From JAZKAD01 sp040389305 (GTDB lineage Bacteria; Pseudomonadota; Alphaproteobacteria; Rickettsiales; Rickettsiaceae), in assembly GCA_040389305.1 (NCBI GenBank), contig JAZKAD010000009.1, forward strand, positions 1-9,465: a DNA stretch of 9,465 nucleotides, read 5' to 3'. The position numbers and the translations under genes are program-made. The notes under the pieces are model-generated. The model saw only the letters and a program-made list of their open reading frames with translations. It searched no databases and was not told the DNA's origin. How positions within the stretch are numbered: position 1 is the first letter of the stretch; every line of letters starts with the position of its first letter. Below, in pieces: positions 1 through 4,896 of the stretch.

Positions 1-783
1 GATGCTACGCAAGCTTGCGTGCAAATTGCTGGATGCGAGCCTGATGTAATAGCAGAAGCCGCTAAGATGAACGAAGATATGGGCGCAAAAATCATCGACC
101 TAAACTTCGGTTGTCCTGCAAAAAAAGTAGTAGGAGGTTATGCTGGTTCATCTTTAATGAGAGATGAAGTCCTTGCGGGGAAAATCCTGGAATCTACAGT
201 AAGGGCTGTAAACATCCCTGTGACCATGAAAATGAGAACTGGTTGGGATAATGATTCGCGTAATGCTCCCGCTCTAGCCAAAATAGCGGAAAATGCAGGA
301 ATTAAAATGCTTACAGTGCACGGTAGAACGCGTTGTCAATTTTATACGGGTAAAGCGGACTGGGAATTTATCAGAACCGTGAAGGATGCTGTAAAGATTC
401 CTGTTGTCGCTAATGGCGATATCATAACTATCGAAGATGCTAAAAATTGTCTGCAATTTTCAGGGGCGGATGGCGTGATGGTGGGTAGAGGAGCTTATGG
501 AAAGCCATGGTTACTTCAGCAAATTGCAACTTATTTAGAGACTGGGAAGGTAATAGAATCTCCCAGCCTAGAGATGCAACTGCAAGTTATACTAGAACAT
601 TATGATCACATGCTGCAGCATTATGGAGAAGATACAGGAATGAAGATGGCGCGTAAACATTTGGGGTGGTATAGTTCTGGACTTCCGAGTTCCGGAGAAT
701 TTAGGGCGGCAATTAATAGAACGACCAATGTCTCGGAAGTGAAGGAAAATATTGTTAGTTTTTACAATAAAATAATAGGTTAA
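1..783 (+). CDS. dusB: tRNA-dihydrouridine synthase DusB, 5' end outside window
   Basis: FMN-dependent enzyme that reduces specific uridines in the tRNA D-loop to dihydrouridine, using NAD(P)H in the cytoplasm. The frame is open from base 1 (DATQACVQIAG), so the gene starts upstream; against E. coli DusB about 70 N-terminal residues are missing. The visible 260 residues carry the family landmarks: NFGCPAKKV with the catalytic cysteine at visible codon 38 (bases 112-114), MKMRTGW, the HGRTR motif, ANGDI of the FMN-binding barrel, GRGAYGKPW, and the helical C-terminal tRNA-binding region with ARKHLGWY. It ends TAA 6 bp before the Fis-like gene, so the two are probably co-transcribed. dusB (nifR3) heads the ntr operon in many alphaproteobacteria and precedes fis in enterobacteria, and both orders fit this context. 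No anomaly is seen in the visible part. Confidence 0.96.
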   Translation, partial: DATQACVQIAGCEPDVIAEAAKMNEDMGAKIIDLNFGCPAKKVVGGYAGSSLMRDEVLAGKILESTVRAVNIPVTMKMRTGWDNDSRNAPALAKIAENAGIKMLTVHGRTRCQFYTGKADWEFIRTVKDAVKIPVVANGDIITIEDAKNCLQFSGADGVMVGRGAYGKPWLLQQIATYLETGKVIESPSLEMQLQVILEHYDHMLQHYGEDTGMKMARKHLGWYSSGLPSSGEFRAAINRTTNVSEVKENIVSFYNKIIG

Positions 784-789
784 TATAGA

Positions 790-1041
790 ATGGTAGAATC
801 AAATACGCATAATTCTATAGGGAAGTGCATTCATTACCATCTCAAAAAATTTTTTGATATGCATGGTAGTAGCGGTGAGCCTACGGATTTATATAGCCAT
901 ATTATGCACGAAGTAGAAAAAGCATTAATTATTGAGACCATGAAATATTCAGGCGGAGTAAAAGCAAAGGCTACAAAAGTTCTTGGTATTAACCGTAATA
1001 CCCTTAGCAAAAAGATGAAAAACCTAGAAATAAAGGAGTGA
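790..1041 (+). CDS. Small Fis-family DNA-binding protein, resembling a stand-alone NtrC C-terminal domain
   Basis: An 83-aa protein consisting almost wholly of a Fis-type DNA-binding domain. Residues 34-50 (LYSHIMHEVEKALIIET) match the dimerising helices of Fis and of the NtrC C-terminus. Residues 59-79, including LGINRNTLSKKMK, form the helix-turn-helix. LGINRNTL with the preceding KAKATKV closely resembles the end of alphaproteobacterial NtrC (typically xAAxxLGxNRNTLRKKI). The N-terminal stretch CIHYHLKKFFDMHG also resembles the segment just before that domain in NtrC. Neither a receiver domain nor a sigma-54 AAA+ domain is encoded, and dusB ends 6 bp upstream, so nothing longer is hidden here. 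The ATG at 790 is the first in frame after the dusB stop; no strong ribosome binding site precedes it, which fits coupling to dusB. It may be a nucleoid-associated protein or a transcription factor. Binding sites and function are unknown. Confidence 0.85.
   Translation: MVESNTHNSIGKCIHYHLKKFFDMHGSSGEPTDLYSHIMHEVEKALIIETMKYSGGVKAKATKVLGINRNTLSKKMKNLEIKE
1032..1038 (+). promoter_or_regulatory. Strong Shine-Dalgarno at the end of the fis-like gene, poorly placed for ntrY
   Basis: AAAGGAG overlaps the last codons of the Fis-like gene (its TGA is 1039-1041). It is among the best ribosome binding sites in the window, yet the ntrY frame has a stop (TGA 1051-1053) just after it, and the nearest ntrY starts are 28 (TTG) and 58 (ATG) bases away. 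The only suitably spaced start-like codon is TTG 1050, which opens an 18-codon frame ending at TAG 1104-1106, across the ntrY ATG at 1096. It may therefore serve a short leader peptide coupled to ntrY, or be a relic. Confidence 0.45.
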
Positions 1042-1095
1042 AATAGCCATTGAGAATACGTTTAGTTGTATCTTATCCTCCAGGATCTTCCGTAT

Positions 1096-2916
1096 ATGAA
1101 ATTTAGTCTTTCCAGTATATCCACTAATTCAATTATAACTTTTTTGCGTCAGCGTAAAGCAAGTACATGGATTATGTGTATTTTGACCTGCGCAATCTGT
1201 ATTACTCTTGGAATTACCTATAATGCTATTGTAGATGGACGAGGCAATTTTGGTCCCAATCCGAATCAGGTTATGGTGTGGATATTAGTCGATCTCATAA
1301 TACTATTGGCGCTAGCAGTTCTATTTGCACAAAAAGCTTTTGGGCGTTGGTTTAGCGGGAAAGTTGGCGGATCTAGATTGCAAAATCGTATGATCTTAAT
1401 GTTTGCTCTTGTGGCAGCTATCCCCACGATAGTTATTTCTATCTCCTCTGTTTATTTTTTTAATTTTGGTATTCAGTCTTGGTTTGATCAAAAAATTCAA
1501 GCAGTGTTAGATCAGTCAGTACATGTCGCAGAATCTTATGTTGCAGAGCATAAGCTGCACCTTAAAGATACGGCGTTATCTATAGCAGATGATCTTGGGA
1601 ATATGTACTACGATATGATACATAACCCAACTCTCTTCAATAAATTTTTGGACGGTCAATCTGAAATGCGAGCTCTTCATGAGGTAGTAGTGTTTCAAAG
1701 TGATATAAACCACGTACTCGCCAAGTCTGCATTTAGTTTTGCTCTTTCTTTCCCAGCTATCTCAGTGCATTTGATTGAGAAAGCTAACAATGGAGAGGTC
1801 GTAGAAATAAGTGCTGATCCAACAAAAATTCGCATGCTTATCAAATTGCATGAGTACAATAATTCATATCTTTTGGTGGGAAGACTTGTAGATAAAAATA
1901 TTATTGATCATATAAATAAGACGCAGGGCGCTGCTCAGGAATATATGAAGCTCAAAAAATTAGTCACTAATATGCAGATAGAATTTTCAATTATTTTTAT
2001 CTTAATTACATTAATTTTGCTGGTACTTGCTACCATATGCGGCGTTATTTTCTCATCTTATATCGTTGTGCCAATAAAGCGATTGGTCTTTGCAACAGAA
2101 GAAGTAAAGGCTGGTAATTTATCTGCTCAGGTACCCGAGGGGCCAGAGGACGATGAACTTGCAATTCTTTCCAGTGCATTTAATCGCATGGTTAAGCAAA
2201 TAGATCACCAGCAAAAGGATTTGATGATAGCGCAAAGAGCTTTAGCTTGGTCTGATGTTGCAAGAAGAGTGGCGCATGAAATTAAAAATCCTTTGACGCC
2301 CATTCAGCTTGCCACTGAGAGAATAATCAAAAAATTTGGTAGCGAAGTGAAAGATAAAGAAGAATTTGCAAGATATACAGATACTATTTTGAGAAATAGT
2401 ATAGATATAGGCAAAATTGTAGCGGAATTCGTAAATTTTGCCAAAATGCCAGCGCCCACTTTTGTGAAGACGGAGCTAATAGGATTGGTTCGGGGAGCTG
2501 TAGATTCTAGTCGCATTTTACATGAAGATATTACTTATAATTTTATAACATCACTGTCTAATCTTGAGATACTTTGTGATATAACGCAGATACATCAAGT
2601 GATGATAAATTTACTCAAGAATGCAGCAGAGTCTATAGAGCTGTCTCAGAACAAGATTATTACAGTCGAGATTAAAAAAAATGCTAATCTTCTGATAATT
2701 GTAGTCAGCGACAATGGAAAGGGCTTTCCTGTAGAGCTTATGGACAAAATTACGCAACCATATATTACAACGCGCTCAAAGGGCACCGGCCTTGGTCTTT
2801 CTATAGTTAAGAAAATAGTAGAGGATCATATGGGCAAGATGGAGATTTCAAATACTCCTGGCGCCAATGTAACCCTTACATTTAATTTGGAAGAATTAGC
2901 TCAAAAGGCGAAATAG
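1096..2916 (+). CDS. ntrY: NtrY-type membrane sensor histidine kinase, short form without PAS domain
   Basis: Inner-membrane sensor kinase of the NtrY family, which phosphorylates the response regulator NtrX in alphaproteobacteria; its stimulus here is unknown. The product has 606 aa from ATG 1096, which has AGGA at 1082-1085; a TTG at 1066 would add 10 residues of no evident function. Membrane segments lie near residues 25-46, 60-79, 99-121 and 296-320, with an extracytoplasmic sensor region at about 125-290. A HAMP linker (320-375) follows, then HisKA with His394 in VAHEIKNPLTPIQL, the N box with Asn509, the G1 box DNGKGF from Asp539, and the G2 box GTGLGLS at 563-569. All catalytic motifs are intact. 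Canonical NtrY has a PAS domain between HAMP and HisKA; here HAMP runs straight into HisKA, as in the roughly 600-aa NtrY-like proteins of Rickettsia. ntrX is not adjacent: murB follows 32 bp later. Confidence 0.93.
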   Translation: MKFSLSSISTNSIITFLRQRKASTWIMCILTCAICITLGITYNAIVDGRGNFGPNPNQVMVWILVDLIILLALAVLFAQKAFGRWFSGKVGGSRLQNRMILMFALVAAIPTIVISISSVYFFNFGIQSWFDQKIQAVLDQSVHVAESYVAEHKLHLKDTALSIADDLGNMYYDMIHNPTLFNKFLDGQSEMRALHEVVVFQSDINHVLAKSAFSFALSFPAISVHLIEKANNGEVVEISADPTKIRMLIKLHEYNNSYLLVGRLVDKNIIDHINKTQGAAQEYMKLKKLVTNMQIEFSIIFILITLILLVLATICGVIFSSYIVVPIKRLVFATEEVKAGNLSAQVPEGPEDDELAILSSAFNRMVKQIDHQQKDLMIAQRALAWSDVARRVAHEIKNPLTPIQLATERIIKKFGSEVKDKEEFARYTDTILRNSIDIGKIVAEFVNFAKMPAPTFVKTELIGLVRGAVDSSRILHEDITYNFITSLSNLEILCDITQIHQVMINLLKNAAESIELSQNKIITVEIKKNANLLIIVVSDNGKGFPVELMDKITQPYITTRSKGTGLGLSIVKKIVEDHMGKMEISNTPGANVTLTFNLEELAQKAK

Positions 2917-2948
2917 AGCTTAGTATCACACATAAAATTTTATAATTT

Positions 2949-3854
2949 ATGCCAAATAATTTGCTTTCAAAATTACCTACAATACGCGGTGAATATAGAG
3001 AAAATTTTTCCTTAGCCCCGATAACTTGGTTTAAAGTCGGAGGCAATGCTGAGGTTTTTTTTAAGCCATTAGATCTAGAGGATTTAATATTTTTTTTATC
3101 GAATACCCCAAAGGATATACCAATTACCATTTTAGGCGCTTGTTCTAATGTTCTTATCCGTGATGGCGGTATCCCAGGAGTCGTAATTAAGCTCGGCAGA
3201 GCTTTTGCTGGAATTGAGTTAATTCAAGGCAATCATATCCGCTGTGGCTCAGCTGTGCTTAATTACAATACAGCCCAATTCTGTCATCAAAATTCTATTG
3301 CTGGATTTGAATTTTTAGTAGGCATTCCTGGCACTGCTGGCGGGGGTATTGCTATGAACGCTGGGGCCTATTCTCGGGAATTTAAGGATATCGTGCTATG
3401 CGTAGAGGCAGTAGATAGAGATGGAGCGCTCCATCAAATTAGCAATGAAGGTATAGGGTTTCGTTATCGAAAGAATAGTCTACCGGAAGGTCTTATATAT
3501 ACTTCCGTTACATTGAAATATACCATGGGGGAGGCGGGTGCTATCAAATCAAGAATGGATGAAATAGTAGAGGCAAGACTTCGAACTCAACCTGTAAAAG
3601 AAAAAACATGTGGCAGTACCTTTGCGAATCTGCCGGGTCAGCATGTTTGGAAACTTATTGATGAAGTTGGAATGCGGGGCGCTAAGGTCGGAGGCGCGGA
3701 GATTTCAAAGCTGCATTGTAATTTCATGATAAACACGGGAGATGCTACCGCGGCAGACCTTGAAACCCTGGGCAATTTGGCGAGAGAAAGGGTGAAGTCC
3801 CAAAAAGGCCTAGATCTTGAATGGGAAATTAAACGACTTGGTATATCAAAGTAA
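2949..3854 (+). CDS. murB: UDP-N-acetylenolpyruvoylglucosamine reductase MurB
   Basis: Cytoplasmic FAD enzyme that reduces UDP-GlcNAc-enolpyruvate to UDP-MurNAc, the second committed step of peptidoglycan precursor synthesis. At 301 aa it is the short MurB type. The FAD domain shows TWFKVGG (26-32), GACSNVLIRDGG (63-74) and GFEFLVGIPGTAGGG (119-133) followed by MNAGAY. The substrate domain shows FRYRKNS with the probable catalytic Arg174, CGSTFAN with proton-donor Ser223, and a C-terminal LEWEIKRLG with Glu293 matching the family's catalytic glutamate. KLHCNFMIN and GDATAADLETLG look Rickettsia-like. One oddity is Cys65 where the GxGSN pyrophosphate loop usually has Gly. ATG 2949 follows AT-rich sequence with no Shine-Dalgarno, but sits correctly ahead of the first conserved motif. 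The stop codon TAA (3852-3854) forms the left flank of a palindromic repeat. A working murB implies that some peptidoglycan is made. Confidence 0.97.
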   Translation: MPNNLLSKLPTIRGEYRENFSLAPITWFKVGGNAEVFFKPLDLEDLIFFLSNTPKDIPITILGACSNVLIRDGGIPGVVIKLGRAFAGIELIQGNHIRCGSAVLNYNTAQFCHQNSIAGFEFLVGIPGTAGGGIAMNAGAYSREFKDIVLCVEAVDRDGALHQISNEGIGFRYRKNSLPEGLIYTSVTLKYTMGEAGAIKSRMDEIVEARLRTQPVKEKTCGSTFANLPGQHVWKLIDEVGMRGAKVGGAEISKLHCNFMINTGDATAADLETLGNLARERVKSQKGLDLEWEIKRLGISK

Positions 3855-3902
3855 TACCATGTCATTTCTAATTAGATCATTTAAAAATGGAACTTGGTAT
3901 AA
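3852..3902. repeat. Palindromic repeat A between murB and fdxA (short form)
   Basis: A 45-bp imperfect palindrome (3855-3899) begins TACCATGTCATTT and ends AAAAATGGAACTTGGTA. It is flanked on both sides by TAA, 3852-3854 (which is also the murB stop) and 3900-3902, which could be a 3-bp target duplication. Its right half, 3871-3900, is the reverse complement of 4223-4252 in repeat B with 29 of 30 bases identical; the only difference is C at 3893. Its left half is more degenerate. The end gives TATAAT at 3898-3903 immediately before the fdxA ribosome binding site. I found no third copy in the window and no transposase, so it is best described as a MITE-like or REP-like palindromic element. Confidence 0.75.
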
Positions 3903-3903
3903 T

Positions 3904-3909
3904 AAGGAG
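3904..3909 (+). promoter_or_regulatory. Ribosome binding site fixing the fdxA start
   Basis: AAGGAG lies 4 bases before ATG 3914. An in-frame ATG at 3887 lies inside palindromic repeat A and has no such site, so 3914 is the start; it also gives the standard ferredoxin N-terminus MTFVITDACVKC. Confidence 0.85.
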
Positions 3910-3913
3910 AATC

Positions 3914-4246
3914 ATGACATTTGTTATAACTGATGCTTGCGTAAAATGTAAATTTACTGACTGTGTGGATGTTTGTCCGGTAGATTGTTTCCATGAAGGC
4001 GAGATGATGCTCGTCATTAATCCAGATATCTGCATAGACTGCGGTGTGTGCGAGGCGGAATGCCCAGTAGATGCGATAAAACCCGAAAGTGCAGATCTGC
4101 TAGTTTGGGTAGAGAGAGGAAGAGAGCTCAGCCGCAAATGGCCTGTGATTACTTCGAGTAAAAAACCTCTAACGGATGCTGACATGCACAGGGATGAAGA
4201 GGAGAAGTTCGAGAAGTATATAATACCAAATTCCATTTTTAAATGA
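3914..4246 (+). CDS. fdxA: 7Fe-8S ferredoxin FdxA, C-terminus supplied by a repeat
   Basis: Small soluble electron carrier of 110 aa in the Azotobacter FdI / FdxA family, holding one [3Fe-4S] and one [4Fe-4S] cluster; its redox partners are not shown here. All nine conserved cysteines are present: 9, 12, 17, 21, 25 (CVKC, CVDVCPVDC) and 40, 43, 46, 50 (CIDCGVCEAECPVDAIKPES). The spacing is the same as in the Azotobacter protein. The family's C-terminal extension follows, with WVERGRELSRKWPVIT and the acidic DADMHRDEEEKFEKY segment. The last seven residues (IPNSIFK) and the stop lie in palindromic repeat B, so the natural end has been replaced or extended by the repeat. Start 3914 is set by AAGGAG at 3904. 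The gene is bracketed by inverted copies of the same repeat, and nothing else is co-directional immediately downstream. The function call is secure; only the tail is unusual. Confidence 0.95.
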   Translation: MTFVITDACVKCKFTDCVDVCPVDCFHEGEMMLVINPDICIDCGVCEAECPVDAIKPESADLLVWVERGRELSRKWPVITSSKKPLTDADMHRDEEEKFEKYIIPNSIFK

Positions 4247-4350
4247 TCTAATCGATTTTTTAACTCGGCTTTGCGCACCTATTATTTATAGGCATGCGCG
4301 TCCTTCATAAAAAAATCAATTATCTAATTTAAAAATGGAATTTGGTATAA
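4221..4350. repeat. Palindromic repeat B, long MITE-like form overlapping the fdxA 3' end
   Basis: A 124-bp imperfect palindrome (4224-4347) runs from TACCAAATTCC to GGAATTTGGTA, flanked by direct TAA at 4221-4223 and 4348-4350. The outermost 21 bases of the two arms are perfect inverted copies. The next 17 bases match at about 12 or 13 positions, ending in paired A- and T-runs (4253-4260 and 4309-4318). The centre is a separate hairpin at 4273-4299: GCGCA CCTAT, loop TATTT, ATAGG, a CA bulge, TGCGC. The left arm is nearly identical to the right half of repeat A (3871-3900). It encodes the fdxA tail and stop, and fills the gap between fdxA and the converging operon that ends at 4387. No transposase lies within it. 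Its single-stranded form would fold into one long hairpin. Confidence 0.8.
4253..4318. terminator. Possible bidirectional terminator in the core of repeat B
   Basis: The core hairpin 4273-4299 (10 bp of stem with a 2-base bulge) lies between two convergent genes. There is an A-run on its right (4309-4315), which reads as a T-run on the minus strand, and a T-run on its left (4255-4260). The T-runs do not directly abut the GC stem, so this is not a canonical intrinsic terminator. Termination of fdxA and of the opposing operon is inferred from location and folding potential only. Confidence 0.35.
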
Positions 4351-4386
4351 GTGATAGCAATAAGTAGCGCAGCGATGCGGGAAAAA

Positions 4387-4896
4387 TTATCGTATATACT
4401 CTTTGGACAGCCTCGTATAATGCCTCGCCGATTCTCGGATCATTTTTATTTCATCATCAGTTAAATCACGCGTATATTTAGCAGGCAAGCCAGACCAGAG
4501 CTGCCCAGATTTTACTACTTTACCAGGAGTGACTATAGCTCCTGCTGCAACAAATCCAAATGACTCCACTTTTGCCCCGTCCAAGACAATTGCTCCCATG
4601 CCCACAAACCCGTGGTCCTCTATACTACAAGCATGAATTACCGCTCTATGACCTATAGTGACATTGCTACCGATAATGGTTGGTCCATCGAATCTTGATG
4701 TATGAATGACTGTTCCATCTTGGATATTAGTGTTAGCCCCTATAGAAATAGGAGCTACATCCCCCCGAAGGACGCTACCAAACCATATACTAGAATCAGC
4801 ACCTATAGTGACATCCCCTATAATATCAACGCTCTCGCTGATATAGGCAGTAGGATCAATGACTGGCTCAAGGTCTTTAAATTTTATAATTCTCAT
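4387..4896 (-). CDS. Gamma-carbonic-anhydrase-like left-handed beta-helix protein
   Basis: A 169-aa cytoplasmic hexapeptide-repeat protein of the gamma-carbonic anhydrase / YrdA / PaaY group, which forms trimers with a metal ion at each subunit interface. Repeats of the type IGxxxxI run from about residue 25 to 125 (for example IGDVTIGADSSIW, IGSNVTIGHRAVIH, GMGAIVLDGAKV). The three presumed metal ligands are present: His65 in GTVIHTS, and His83 and His88 in IGHRAVIHAC, with the usual 5-residue separation. Arg44 and Asp46 (LRGD) and Gln59/Asp60 (NIQD), typical of the family, are also kept. The C-terminal helix starts at GLPAKYTRDLTDDE. Its ATG overlaps the stop of the upstream M32 gene (ATGA), so the two are translationally coupled. 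Whether it hydrates CO2 or does something else, such as acyl-CoA chemistry, cannot be told from sequence. Confidence 0.92.
   Translation of the reverse strand: MRIIKFKDLEPVIDPTAYISESVDIIGDVTIGADSSIWFGSVLRGDVAPISIGANTNIQDGTVIHTSRFDGPTIIGSNVTIGHRAVIHACSIEDHGFVGMGAIVLDGAKVESFGFVAAGAIVTPGKVVKSGQLWSGLPAKYTRDLTDDEIKMIRESARHYTRLSKEYIR

Noticed and set aside
7..20. Perfect 14-bp palindrome ACGCAAGCTTGCGT
   Set aside because: It lies inside conserved dusB coding sequence and is not repeated as a unit; probably chance.
2941..2946. TATAAT just upstream of murB as a -10 box
   Set aside because: It ends only 2 bases before the ATG, so a transcript from it would start inside the coding region; AT-rich chance match.
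3887..3913. Upstream ATG 3887 as the fdxA start, adding 9 residues
   Set aside because: It lies within palindromic repeat A with no ribosome binding site, whereas ATG 3914 has AAGGAG and gives the standard N-terminus.
3877..4278. 133-codon open frame on the minus strand opposite fdxA
   Set aside because: It mirrors the coding of a well-supported ferredoxin, starts and ends in the repeats, is rich in Ser/Thr and resembles no family I know; a shadow frame.
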